This document shows positions 31,756 to 40,180 of a stretch of 53,671 nucleotides of DNA, in pieces. The translations under genes were made by a program, and so were the position numbers. Numbering within the stretch: position 1 is the stretch's first letter; each line of letters starts with the position of its first letter. Below the pieces are notes generated by a model. The model was given only the letters and a program-made list of their open reading frames with translations, was not told the DNA's origin and searched no databases. The stretch comes from Bacillota bacterium (GTDB taxonomy: Bacteria; Bacillota; Negativicutes; Sporomusales; Sporomusaceae), in assembly GCA_023443285.1 (NCBI GenBank), contig JAEZVB010000045.1, forward strand, positions 1 through 53,671, given 5' to 3'.

Positions 31756-32832
31756 TTAGTTCCCCCCTACTATGTTTTGTGTTTTATGAAGTAATTTCAT
31801 AAACTCTTCAAACATATATGTGCTGTCATCCGGTCCTGGGGCGGCTTCAGGATGGTATTGCACCGAGAATACCGGAAGGCTGTTATGACGGATGCCTTCG
31901 ATCGTGTTGTCGTTGACTGCCCGGTGAGTGATTTTCACATCCAGCTTAGCCAACGAGTCTTCCTCAATGGCATAGCCATGGTTTTGCGAAGTAATATAGA
32001 CGCGGCCTGTTGTTACATCTTTTACCGGATGGTTAGAGCCGCGATGGCCGAATTTAAGTTTATAGGTATCGCCGCCTAAGGCCAGAGCTAACAGTTGGTG
32101 ACCCAGGCAGATGCCAAAAATCGGCTTTTTGCCAATAAGCTCCCGCACAGTTTCCACCGGAGCATCTTTAGGATCGCCAGGGCCGTTGGATAAGAAGATG
32201 CCGTCAGGATTAAGCGCCAGTACTTCCTCAGCCGGAGTATGGGCAGGCAGCACCGTGATATTGCAGCCGGCTTTAGCCATGGAATGTAAAATATTGCGTT
32301 TGATGCCAAAATCCATGACCGCAACATGTGGCCCCTCGCCTGGTATCCGGTATAGTACCGGCGTAGTAACCTCTTTGACCACCTCTAGGAAAGGCGGTGT
32401 GGCAAAGAGCTCGGCAATCTCGCTGTCGCTGGTATCTGCCGGGACAATAATGCCTTTCATGGTGCCGTGTGAGCGTATCCGCCGGGTAATGGCCCGGGTA
32501 TCCACACCATAGATGCAGGGAATATTGCGTTCTTTAAGATAAGCCACCAACGAACCTTCTGCCTGCCAGTTGCTAGGCTGACCACATAACTCGCTGATAA
32601 CAAAACCGCGTACAAAGGATTGTCTGGCTTGTTCAAAAAGTTCAGCTACACCGTAGTTACCGATGAGCGGATAAGTCATGGTCACAATTTGTCCGCAATA
32701 GGATGGATCTGTTAATACTTCTTGATATCCGGTCATACCGGTATTGAATACTACTTCCCCAACTGCTTTAGTACCGGAAGCAAGCATCCCTTGGAAAACG
32801 CTGCCGTCTTCCAATATCAGTTTGCCATTCAT
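31756..32832 (-). CDS. carA: Carbamoyl-phosphate synthase, small (glutaminase) subunit
   Basis: This 358-aa class I glutamine amidotransferase has the nucleophile Cys in FGICLGHQLLALA near 238 and the His/Glu dyad in VQYHPEAAPGP near 325. The N-terminal CPSase_sm_chain domain has FNTGMTGYQEVLTDPSY near 29. It delivers ammonia to CarB. The ATG overlaps the pyrC stop by four bases (ATGA). Confidence 0.96.
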   Translation of the reverse strand: MNGKLILEDGSVFQGMLASGTKAVGEVVFNTGMTGYQEVLTDPSYCGQIVTMTYPLIGNYGVAELFEQARQSFVRGFVISELCGQPSNWQAEGSLVAYLKERNIPCIYGVDTRAITRRIRSHGTMKGIIVPADTSDSEIAELFATPPFLEVVKEVTTPVLYRIPGEGPHVAVMDFGIKRNILHSMAKAGCNITVLPAHTPAEEVLALNPDGIFLSNGPGDPKDAPVETVRELIGKKPIFGICLGHQLLALALGGDTYKLKFGHRGSNHPVKDVTTGRVYITSQNHGYAIEEDSLAKLDVKITHRAVNDNTIEGIRHNSLPVFSVQYHPEAAPGPDDSTYMFEEFMKLLHKTQNIVGGN

Positions 32833-34118
32833 GTAAGCACCTCGCCATTTTGCATAATTATACTACCATTCACTATAGTAATTAGCGCTTTACCCCTTAA
32901 ATTCCTGCCTTCAAATGGAGAATGTTTGCCGCGAGTGTAAAATTTTATGCAGTCAACAGTCCATTTATATTCAGTATCGATAATGGTAATATCAGCCGGA
33001 GCGCCTACTGTCAGGCTGCCGCTGGAGAGACCAAGAATTTTGGCCGGTGCTGTCGACATTTTTTCGATGACCTCCGAAAGCGAAAGCTTGCCGGTATGAT
33101 ACAGTCCTGTCAGTATAGCGCCCAGCGCGGTTTCCAGTCCGGCAAAGCCGCTTGGGGCATAACGGAACTCTACGTCTTTTTCTTCAAAAGCATGGGGAGC
33201 ATGGTCGGTCGCAATAGCGTCAATGGTACCGTCTTTTATGCCGGTCACCAGCGCTTCCACATGATCCTCTGAGCGCAGCGGCGGATTGACTTTAAACGCG
33301 GTGTTAAAGCTTTTCAGCTCCTCGTCAGTCAGGGTTAAATGATGCGGCGTAGCTTCGGCCGTTACCTTTACGCCGCGTTTTTTCGCCTGACGGATAAGTT
33401 CCACGGCACCCTTACTGCTGACATGGGCGATGTGCAGCGGCGCATTGGCATATTCAGCCAGCATAATATCCCTGGCCACCGCGATGTCCTCGGCAACCGC
33501 CGGGCGGCCCTTGATGCCCAGCATGGCTGATACCGCACCTTCATGCATATAGCCTTCCCCGGCAAGCTCTTCATCTTCCGAGTGGGTGATAAGCGGGCGA
33601 TCAAACATCCCGGTGTATTCAAAGCCGGTTTTTAACAAACGGGTGCTGTCCAGATGGCCGCCGTCATCGGAAATCGCAACAGCTCCTGCCTGGATCATAT
33701 CGCCGATTTCCGCCAGCTCTTTGCCTTCCTGACCTTTACTGAGTGCACCGATTACTTTGACATTGACAACCCCTTCGGTTTGTCCGCGCTGGATGATGCC
33801 TGACACCAAAATCGAGTTGTCAACAACCGGCTTGGTGTTCGGCATACAGGCAATTGTCGTAAACCCTCCGGCAGCAGCAGCGCGTGTGCCGGAAGCAATG
33901 TCTTCTTTGGCCTCAAGACCGGGTTCGCGCAAATGAACATGCATATCAACAAAACCGGGAGCAACCACCAAACCGGCAGCATCAATGACCTGTGCACCTT
34001 CGGCCGCAAGGTTCTGCCCAATTGCGGCAATCACTTTATCTTCGATTAAAATATCTCCAACTGTATCAGTATTGTCTGATGGATTGATGATGCGTCCACC
34101 TTTAATTAGCAGTTTCAA
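32829..34118 (-). CDS. pyrC: Dihydroorotase (class I)
   Basis: This 429-aa metal-dependent amidohydrolase closes carbamoyl-aspartate to dihydroorotate. Metal ligands are visible as DMHVHLREPG near 57 and the later ITHSEDEEL, HIAHVSSKG and ATDHAPHAFEEK. It starts at TTG (34116-34118) with GGGAGGG 7 bases upstream and overlaps the pyrB end by 17 bases. Confidence 0.95.
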   Translation of the reverse strand: MKLLIKGGRIINPSDNTDTVGDILIEDKVIAAIGQNLAAEGAQVIDAAGLVVAPGFVDMHVHLREPGLEAKEDIASGTRAAAAGGFTTIACMPNTKPVVDNSILVSGIIQRGQTEGVVNVKVIGALSKGQEGKELAEIGDMIQAGAVAISDDGGHLDSTRLLKTGFEYTGMFDRPLITHSEDEELAGEGYMHEGAVSAMLGIKGRPAVAEDIAVARDIMLAEYANAPLHIAHVSSKGAVELIRQAKKRGVKVTAEATPHHLTLTDEELKSFNTAFKVNPPLRSEDHVEALVTGIKDGTIDAIATDHAPHAFEEKDVEFRYAPSGFAGLETALGAILTGLYHTGKLSLSEVIEKMSTAPAKILGLSSGSLTVGAPADITIIDTEYKWTVDCIKFYTRGKHSPFEGRNLRGKALITIVNGSIIMQNGEVLT

Positions 34119-35058
34119 TGTTTGTCCCTCCCATCAGCACTAAGAATAACAAAGCCATTCTAATAGCCAAACCGTTTTTCACCTGTTCCTGGATGGCTGA
34201 CTGCTCGCTGTAGGCTACCTCTGGCGAAATTTCCAGGCCGCGGTTCATCGGACCTGGATGCATTAGGAGCGCATCTGGTTTAGCTAGTGCCAGCCTGCTG
34301 GCATTTACGCCGAACAACCGGGCATACTCGCGCGCAGACGGAAACAGACCTTTTTGTTGGCGTTCGCGCTGAATCCTGAGCACATTGACCACATCGGCCT
34401 GGTCGATAGCGTCTTCTACCCGATTGTGTACTTTTACACCGACTTTTTCAATCTCGCGGGGCAGCAGTGTCTGCGGGCCGGCAATATGCACCTCGGCTCC
34501 CATCTTCATTAAACCCCAGATATTTGAACGGGCTACCCGGCTATGCAGGATGTCGCCGACAATGGCAACCTTCAGCCCTTCGATTTTTCCTTTATATTGT
34601 CTAATTGTAAACATATCCAGCAGTCCCTGGGTGGGATGCTCATGCGCGCCGTCACCGGCATTAATGATAACTGGCTTCGCAATATTGGCGGCAAACTGCG
34701 CCGAACCCTCGGCTTCGTGGCGCATAACAATAATGTCTACCCCCATGGCCTCCACAGTAAGCAGCGTATCGCGCAGACTCTCGCCTTTGGCCACACTGCT
34801 GGAGCTTGTTGATATGTTGACAACATCGGCTCCCAGGTATTTACCAGCTAATTCAAATGAGGTACGTGTCCGGGTACTGTTTTCAAAAAATAGATTAACA
34901 ATGGATTTGCCGCGCAAGGTGGGCGCTTTCTTAATATCCCTGTCAATTATGTTTTTCATTTCCTTGGCCGTATCCAGAATCAAACTCATTTCCGGCGCGG
35001 ACATAGTCTCAAGCCCCAAAATGTCTTTGCGCTTGAGTGATACTTGGGCTTTACTCAT
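34102..35058 (-). CDS. pyrB: Aspartate carbamoyltransferase catalytic subunit
   Basis: This 318-aa enzyme joins carbamoyl phosphate and aspartate. The carbamoyl-phosphate motif FFENSTRTRTSFE is near 54 and HPTQGLLDMFTI near 132. The ATG at 35058, after GGGGGAG, is used; the longer frame starts inside the leader terminator. There is no pyrI, so it is the unregulated trimeric type, with control exerted by the two PyrR attenuators in its leader. Confidence 0.96.
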   Translation of the reverse strand: MSKAQVSLKRKDILGLETMSAPEMSLILDTAKEMKNIIDRDIKKAPTLRGKSIVNLFFENSTRTRTSFELAGKYLGADVVNISTSSSSVAKGESLRDTLLTVEAMGVDIIVMRHEAEGSAQFAANIAKPVIINAGDGAHEHPTQGLLDMFTIRQYKGKIEGLKVAIVGDILHSRVARSNIWGLMKMGAEVHIAGPQTLLPREIEKVGVKVHNRVEDAIDQADVVNVLRIQRERQQKGLFPSAREYARLFGVNASRLALAKPDALLMHPGPMNRGLEISPEVAYSEQSAIQEQVKNGLAIRMALLFLVLMGGTNIETAN

Positions 35059-35090
35059 CACACACTCCCCCTTTGAATTTTGCATTATAT

Positions 35091-35128
35091 AAAAAAACAA
35101 ACTCCTTACCTATAACAGCAAGGAGTTT
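35091..35128 (-). terminator. Attenuator terminator 2 of the pyr leader
   Basis: The minus strand forms AAACTCCTT / AAGGAGTTT with a 12-base loop, then GTTTTTTT, ending about 35 bases before the pyrB ATG. It is paired with the PyrR site at 35169-35199. Confidence 0.88.
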
Positions 35129-35168
35129 TGAATAATTGCCATGACAAATAAGCATCTGCCGACAACAT

Positions 35169-35199
35169 CCTTGCCAACCTCTCAGGGTCAACTTAAAGG
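35169..35199 (-). promoter_or_regulatory. PyrR-binding anti-antiterminator 2
   Basis: The minus-strand RNA pairs CCUU with AAGG around the conserved loop region GACCCUGAGAGGUU, the PyrR recognition pattern of Bacillota pyr leaders. When uridine nucleotides are high, PyrR would hold this hairpin and let terminator 2 form. Confidence 0.85.
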
Positions 35200-35220
35200 A
35201 TAGTATTTGCTTTTTTAGAT

Positions 35221-35261
35221 ATAATAAAAGCCTTCTTACCGTGAAAAGCACGCAAGAAGGC
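35221..35261 (-). terminator. Attenuator terminator 1 of the pyr leader
   Basis: The minus strand has GCCTTCTT / AAGAAGGC with an inner GCGTG...CACG-like pairing, then TTTTATT. It follows the first PyrR site by about 30 bases. Confidence 0.85.
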
Positions 35262-35289
35262 GTCAATAATTAATTAATCCTTACCGTCC

Positions 35290-35320
35290 CCTTGCCAGCC
35301 TCACAGGACTAGCTTAAAGG
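35290..35320 (-). promoter_or_regulatory. PyrR-binding anti-antiterminator 1
   Basis: The minus-strand RNA starts CCUUUAAG and ends GGCAAGG around GUCCUGUGAGGCU, a close copy of the second site and of the PyrR consensus. The following GGGACGGTAAGG probably belongs to the alternative antiterminator helix. Confidence 0.87.
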
Positions 35321-35339
35321 CCATATTTATATTACAGTA

Positions 35340-35369
35340 ATGATAACAGAATTCGCCAAGGATTGTCAA
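35340..35369 (-). promoter_or_regulatory. Promoter of the pyr operon
   Basis: The minus strand shows TTGACA (35364-35369), an 18-base spacer and TATCAT (35340-35345), about 20 bases before the first PyrR element. The -35 is a perfect match. Confidence 0.8.
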
Positions 35370-35386
35370 GAGCAGTTATGTATATT

Positions 35387-35887
35387 TTACTTTTGTAAAT
35401 TCCCCGTATCAACACTCTGCTTTTCTTTACTAAGCATATTGATTCTATCCATAATTTTTTCGGAGACAGCATAACTATTAAGTGATTTAAAAACAATATC
35501 AACTGTTTCACCGATAGTATTCCGGTAATTAATTTTGAACATTTTTCCAATACCCAATGTCTTCTTGGTGGCCACAGTAACAGTATTAATGTTACGAAGT
35601 GGTATTTTCTCCTCTAGCTTCCCTGTCAAAATAATCAAATTGTCATCGTTGTCGATGATTATTGAGCAGTCTATCGGTTTTTTTACAACTAAAGACGGAA
35701 GTCCCGCTAAATACTGTACATCCCACCGTTTAGTTACACCTATATTTTTTTCGGTTATATAGCTCTGCACTTGCTTATTTCTAACAAATACAGAGCATAC
35801 CGCAAATATAATCAAAGCAGCCGAAGCAAATTGCCAAGAATATATGGAAGAAAGCATAATGAGAACAAGTATAATTTTGGCTGACAA
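35387..35887 (-). CDS. Small membrane-anchored hypothetical protein (PH-domain-like)
   Basis: This protein of about 166 aa has two hydrophobic segments at the N-terminus (residues about 3-35). A soluble beta-rich part follows, with IIIDNDDNLIILTGKLEEKIPL and later IGETVDIVF. This layout resembles short PH-like (bPH) membrane proteins, but I cannot name the family. AAGGAGA at the 5' end is 9 bases before a TTG at 35887, so I use that start; a GTG at 35896 touches the ribosome site. It ends 18 bases before the pyr promoter and is not part of that operon. Confidence 0.6.
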   Translation of the reverse strand: MSAKIILVLIMLSSIYSWQFASAALIIFAVCSVFVRNKQVQSYITEKNIGVTKRWDVQYLAGLPSLVVKKPIDCSIIIDNDDNLIILTGKLEEKIPLRNINTVTVATKKTLGIGKMFKINYRNTIGETVDIVFKSLNSYAVSEKIMDRINMLSKEKQSVDTGNLQK

Positions 35888-35992
35888 TACAATCACTCTC
35901 CTTACTATGTATATTTCTCACTTAAGCTACTAATTTCCTCTCAGTATAAGCAAATAAAAAACTAGATAAACCCTACGATTCATCTAGTCATT

Positions 35993-36078
35993 TGGTGCGG
36001 TAGAGTGGATTTGAACCACCACGAGGTTGCCCCCGCCAGCCCCTCAAGCTGGTGCGTCTGCCGTTCCGCCACTACCGC
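35993..36078 (-). tRNA. tRNA-Leu (anticodon GAG)
   Basis: A type II tRNA on the minus strand. The acceptor GCGGTAG pairs with CTACCGC, the anticodon loop TTGAGGG contains GAG, and the variable arm is long. The discriminator is A and CCA is encoded. Confidence 0.95.
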
Positions 36079-36188
36079 ATATTCGATTAAGACATATATA
36101 GGATGTTCCTCTCTACGTTCGGAACTAAGCGACTCACACATATTCTTGCTTCGTCTGTCGACTCGCAACAACATGGTTCGCTGCTTAA

Positions 36189-36274
36189 TGGTGCGGCCGA
36201 GTGGATTTGAACCACCACGAGGTTGCCCCCACTAGCTCCTGAGGCTAGCGCGTCTGCCGTTCCGCCACGGCCGC
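36189..36274 (-). tRNA. tRNA-Leu (anticodon CAG)
   Basis: A type II tRNA on the minus strand. The acceptor GCGGCCG pairs with CGGCCGC and the anticodon loop CTCAGGA contains CAG. CCA is encoded. It shares its T arm and much of its variable arm with tRNA-Leu(GAG) 110 bases downstream, suggesting descent by duplication. Confidence 0.95.
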
Positions 36275-36378
36275 TTTAGCAATATTCAATAATCGATATT
36301 ATATGATAAATTAAGGGTTTCGTCAAGCATAAATATTGCGAAAGCTTTTTTGGTAACAACTGTCCGTGTTGTCTATTT

Positions 36379-38010
36379 TTACTTGGTAAAACCCCATTGC
36401 CAGACGTTCCAAAGGTTACCTGCCGGCGTAGGATTAGGCTGATAATTCGCCACTGATACTTTTACAGCATCAATATTTCCCCTAAAGTATAGCGGTACAG
36501 CAGGATAATCTTCCCTGATTAGATCCTGAATGCGAAAGTAGATGTCTTTTCTGGCAGTAACATCAACGGTTCTTAGGCCAAGGTCAGTCAATTTGTCTAC
36601 CTCAGGATTACGCCAACCCGGATAATTTTGCCCATCATAGCCATTAGCAGCACTAGGGATTTTTCGCGAATGCCATAGATTATAATTATCAGGATCAACA
36701 CCGGCAACCCAGGCATAGATAGCAGTCTCAAACCGACGTTTTTTTAATATTTCACTAAAAAACATTTGCATCTCCATTGGTCGCACTTCCACGGCAATAC
36801 CGACTTCTTTCAGCTGCTCAGCGATCTTTTGTGCCGTTAGTTCCCGTTGCTTATTGCCGGTAGGCACGGTCAATGTGAAAGTAAGTTTTTTATTGTTCTT
36901 GGTCATAATTCCATCTGATCCGGGATTCCATCCGGCTTGTGCCAATAATTGCCGGGCAGCATTAACATCCCGTACAGGTGGTTGTGGTAGTTGGTTATAG
37001 GCCCAGGACATGGGCGATTGATCACCGTAAGCAGGCACAGCAACGCCTTTATGTATAGTAGTAATAATCGCTTGGATATCAATAGCCGCAGTGATTGCTT
37101 TTCTAACAGTTACATCTTGAAAGAGTGCATTGTCCAGATTAAAATCCATATGCTCCCAGACCATAGTTGGCGCAATCACTGTTCGTATTCCCTCGATCGC
37201 CCTAACCTGTTCCAAATTGGCAAAGGCTATTTGACTAACAATATCCAATTCACCAGCCTTCAGCTGAGTAAGTAACAGGCTCTGATCAGGAATAATTTTA
37301 TAAATAAAGCTATCTAAGCGTGGTCTACCGCGAAAATAATTGGGATTAGCCTCAAAAATGAGAGCTTCGGCTACCTGCCATTCCTTAAATTTAAAGGGGC
37401 CAGTACCAATCGGCGCACGGTTAAACGGTGCTTTATTAAAATCGCCGGCATTTTCTAAAACATGTTTTGGTAATATGGTGCTAAACAGTGTCAAATAGGG
37501 CGCATAGTAATCCCGAAACTTGACCACAACCGTATATTTGTCAGGGGTATCAATCGAACTAATACGATCATAGCCCTCTCTTGACACAATATTTGCTTTG
37601 CGATTCATAATAAACTGCCAAGTAAACTTGACATCCTCTGCGGTAAATGGCGCACCATCATGCCAGGTAACCCCTTGGCGCAAACGATAGGTTACTGTAC
37701 GACCATCTGGAGTAACTCCTCCATTAATTATTGTTGGCACATCGACAGCTAGATCGGGAAGCCACTCGCCTTTATCACCGGTAACTATCAAACCATTAAA
37801 TAACAGCTTTCCCACTTCAGCTGTTGCCAAAAGATCGGACAGCAGCGGGTTAAGCGTGTTCGGTTCATTCATACTGCCATATTTTAGCTGTCCGCCCTGT
37901 TGTATGGTAACATTTTTCTTTTCCGGCGGCGAATTATTATCTTTGGGGCTACAACCTGCAATCATGATAATACACATTGTCAAAAGTAGAAATGTTACTA
38001 ACTTACGCAT
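36379..38010 (-). CDS. Peptide ABC transporter substrate-binding lipoprotein (SBP_bac_5, OppA/DppA type)
   Basis: This 543-aa protein has a lipoprotein signal (LLTMCIIMIAGCSPKD, lipobox Cys near 20) and then the family-5 solute-binding fold. It has LKYGSMNEPNTLNPLLSDL near 42, the family motif YRLRQGVTWHDGAPFTAEDVKF near 110 and APIGTGPFKFKEW near 195. It would bind oligopeptides or nickel-type ligands outside the membrane. No permease or ATPase genes adjoin it, so it is an orphan binding protein that must use a transporter encoded elsewhere. GGAGAAGG precedes the ATG. Confidence 0.92.
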   Translation of the reverse strand: MRKLVTFLLLTMCIIMIAGCSPKDNNSPPEKKNVTIQQGGQLKYGSMNEPNTLNPLLSDLLATAEVGKLLFNGLIVTGDKGEWLPDLAVDVPTIINGGVTPDGRTVTYRLRQGVTWHDGAPFTAEDVKFTWQFIMNRKANIVSREGYDRISSIDTPDKYTVVVKFRDYYAPYLTLFSTILPKHVLENAGDFNKAPFNRAPIGTGPFKFKEWQVAEALIFEANPNYFRGRPRLDSFIYKIIPDQSLLLTQLKAGELDIVSQIAFANLEQVRAIEGIRTVIAPTMVWEHMDFNLDNALFQDVTVRKAITAAIDIQAIITTIHKGVAVPAYGDQSPMSWAYNQLPQPPVRDVNAARQLLAQAGWNPGSDGIMTKNNKKLTFTLTVPTGNKQRELTAQKIAEQLKEVGIAVEVRPMEMQMFFSEILKKRRFETAIYAWVAGVDPDNYNLWHSRKIPSAANGYDGQNYPGWRNPEVDKLTDLGLRTVDVTARKDIYFRIQDLIREDYPAVPLYFRGNIDAVKVSVANYQPNPTPAGNLWNVWQWGFTK

Positions 38011-38076
38011 TTGCGGTACCTTCTCCTCATTACCCTTGTTTCCGCTAGCTGCAAAACTCTATCTCTAGCTTATAAA

Positions 38077-38646
38077 TTATCTACCGTACAGCTCTCTATA
38101 CCGGTTCTTACTATACATTACTTTTTCTACATACTCTCTGGTTTCTTTAAATGGGATTTGCTCAATATTGTCAAAATCTTTTGTCCAACCATACCGTTCG
38201 ATCCATTGCTTCACATTGCCGCGGCCACCATTATAGGCGGCAAGAATCAATACCTCATTGCCGGCAAACTCTTTTTTCAAAGAGGCCAAATACCAACTGC
38301 CAAAACGAATGTTTATGTCTGGGTCTGACAAATCGGCTGTTGTGTACTCTTTTTCCCCAAGCTGTTCAGCAATCCACCGTCCAGTATCAGGCATAATCTG
38401 CATCAAGCCTAATGCCCCTTTGGGAGAACGGGCTTCATTAATAAATTTACTTTCTGTTCGAATAACACCGGCAACTAAGAAAGGGTCAATATTTCGTTCC
38501 AGTGCATAGGTATATACGGCTTCCTGATATAAAAACGGATACATATACTTCTTCTGAAACCACTCACTGGTGAATACAGCATATACTCCTATGGTAATAA
38601 ATAATAGACCAATTATCAGGACTTTCAGCCAAGTCCAGATACGCAA
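38077..38646 (-). CDS. Membrane-anchored lytic transglycosylase (SLT domain)
   Basis: This protein of about 189 aa has one N-terminal membrane helix (residues about 8-28) and an SLT goose-type lysozyme domain. The catalytic Glu lies in VIRTESKFINEA near 64, followed by GALGLMQIMPDTG near 80 and AAYNGGRGNVKQW near 140. It cleaves peptidoglycan with formation of 1,6-anhydro-muramic ends. The start is uncertain: GTG 38655 touches GGAG, while TTG 38646 has it 8 bases upstream and is used here. It follows coaE in the frequent order polA-mutM-coaE-slt. Confidence 0.9.
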   Translation of the reverse strand: MRIWTWLKVLIIGLLFITIGVYAVFTSEWFQKKYMYPFLYQEAVYTYALERNIDPFLVAGVIRTESKFINEARSPKGALGLMQIMPDTGRWIAEQLGEKEYTTADLSDPDINIRFGSWYLASLKKEFAGNEVLILAAYNGGRGNVKQWIERYGWTKDFDNIEQIPFKETREYVEKVMYSKNRYRELYGR

Positions 38647-38706
38647 TAAAATCACTCCGTAATAAGAATTGCTGTAGAAAACTATGTGGGAATTTTATAA
38701 ATAATG

Positions 38707-39324
38707 TCACTTATGCTTATTGTTTTTTTTAACAATAGCGATTTCATTCCAAGCCTTTAGTACAGCGCTTTGGGTTGACTCAATCGTAGTATTGTTATTT
38801 ATAACAACATCGGCATATTTTAGTTTTTCAGATAGTGCAAGCTGAGCATTTATCCTGGCGCGCGCCGCTGCCTCAGTACTCTTGTCTCGAGACATTAAGC
38901 GGGCGAGTTGTGTCTGTTCATCAACATACACCACCCATACTGCATCCACTTTGGCCTGCCAACCCACTTCGATTAAAAGTGGGGCATCAAGGATAATTAC
39001 CGAAAAACCACTGGCCGCGGCAGCTGTGATAGCGGCGTTTGCTGCTGCTTCAATGCGGGGATGAGTAATTTGCTCCAGCTTAAAGCGAGCCTGCTTATTA
39101 GAGAACACCAGTTGTCCCAGGCGTTTGCGATCAATTTGGCCATCAGCCTGAACCATATCCTGACCGAACGTATTAACAATGTCTTGCCAGGCTGGTTTTC
39201 CCGGTTCTGTAATCTCGCGGGAGATTTTATCAACATCGACAATAAACGCTCCTAACGAGCTGAGCATCCGGCTTACTGTGCTTTTACCGCTGGCAATTCC
39301 ACCCGTTAATCCAATTAAATACAT
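38707..39324 (-). CDS. coaE: Dephospho-CoA kinase
   Basis: This 205-aa P-loop kinase carries out the last step of CoA synthesis. Walker A is GLTGGIASGKSTV near 5-17, VDVDKISREI near 31 binds substrate, and VILDAPLLIEVGW near 107 is the Walker-B-like segment with VDAVWVVYVD after it. AAAGGA precedes its ATG. It lies 16 bases after mutM and is transcribed with it. Confidence 0.95.
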   Translation of the reverse strand: MYLIGLTGGIASGKSTVSRMLSSLGAFIVDVDKISREITEPGKPAWQDIVNTFGQDMVQADGQIDRKRLGQLVFSNKQARFKLEQITHPRIEAAANAAITAAAASGFSVIILDAPLLIEVGWQAKVDAVWVVYVDEQTQLARLMSRDKSTEAAARARINAQLALSEKLKYADVVINNNTTIESTQSAVLKAWNEIAIVKKNNKHK

Positions 39325-39340
39325 AGCTTAATCCTTTCTG

Positions 39341-40165
39341 CTACTTCTGGCAGTTAGGACAGTAATGTGTACCACGACCAGACACTTCCTTGCGGGCAAT
39401 CATGCCGCCACAACGCTGACAAGGCTCATTGACCCGGCCATAAACTTGGAGATATTGCTGGTGGCTGCCACGCTGGCCAGCCCCATCGCGATAATCGCGA
39501 AAAGTGGTTCCGCCATGCGCAATACCATCGGCAATAACCTGGTTAATTGCCTGATAGAGGTATTTCGCCTCTTTAGCGGTAAGACTGCTTGCTATCCGTT
39601 CCGGATGGATACAGGCGATAGCCAGAGCCTCATCCACATAAATATTGCCGAGACCGCCAATCAACTTCTGATTAAGCAGTACAGATTTTATTTTAGCCTG
39701 CCTGTTACTTAGCATGTCAATAAAATATTCCAAGGTAAATTCTATCGACAGTGGTTCAGGTCCCATAGAGGCCAAACCCTCAATCCGCCATAATTCCTCT
39801 TCAGACATTAAATATAGCGTTCCTAGTGTACGAGTATCAGCATATAACAAAGTATCTCCATTATCAAGTGCAAATAAAATGTGTGTGAATTTATCCTGTT
39901 TAGTACCTGGAGTAGCATAACACAAACGTCCGGTCATACGCAAGTGAACAACAAGCACCATATTATTATCAAGATGAAAAAGAAGGTACTTGCCACGTCT
40001 CGTCAAGCTTATAATGGTTTTATCGGTAAGAACAGCCTGAAATTCAGGTGCAGTCGGCCACTTAACAAGGCGAGGCAGGCCAATATCTACGCGAATAATC
40101 TTGCGCCCTTCAACCTTGTCCGCAAGTGTCCGGCGGATTGTTTCGACTTCAGGCATCTCCGGCAT
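39341..40165 (-). CDS. mutM: Formamidopyrimidine-DNA glycosylase (Fpg)
   Basis: This 274-aa bifunctional DNA glycosylase/AP lyase has an N-terminus (MPEMPEVETIRRTL) that gives the catalytic Pro after Met removal, with Glu next to it. It has QKLIGGLGNIYVDEAL (helix-two-turn-helix) near 170 and a C-terminal zinc finger CQRCGG...HYCPNCQK near 248-273. It removes 8-oxoguanine and related lesions. It starts 15 bases after the polA stop, so repair synthesis and lesion removal are linked in one operon. Confidence 0.96.
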   Translation of the reverse strand: MPEMPEVETIRRTLADKVEGRKIIRVDIGLPRLVKWPTAPEFQAVLTDKTIISLTRRGKYLLFHLDNNMVLVVHLRMTGRLCYATPGTKQDKFTHILFALDNGDTLLYADTRTLGTLYLMSEEELWRIEGLASMGPEPLSIEFTLEYFIDMLSNRQAKIKSVLLNQKLIGGLGNIYVDEALAIACIHPERIASSLTAKEAKYLYQAINQVIADGIAHGGTTFRDYRDGAGQRGSHQQYLQVYGRVNEPCQRCGGMIARKEVSGRGTHYCPNCQK

Positions 40166-40180
40166 AGTTCAGTCCCCCTC

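Noticed and set aside
36005..36235. Open frames on both strands across the two tRNA-Leu genes
   Set aside because: They read through tRNA sequence; the repeated SGFEPP-type peptide comes from the shared T arm.
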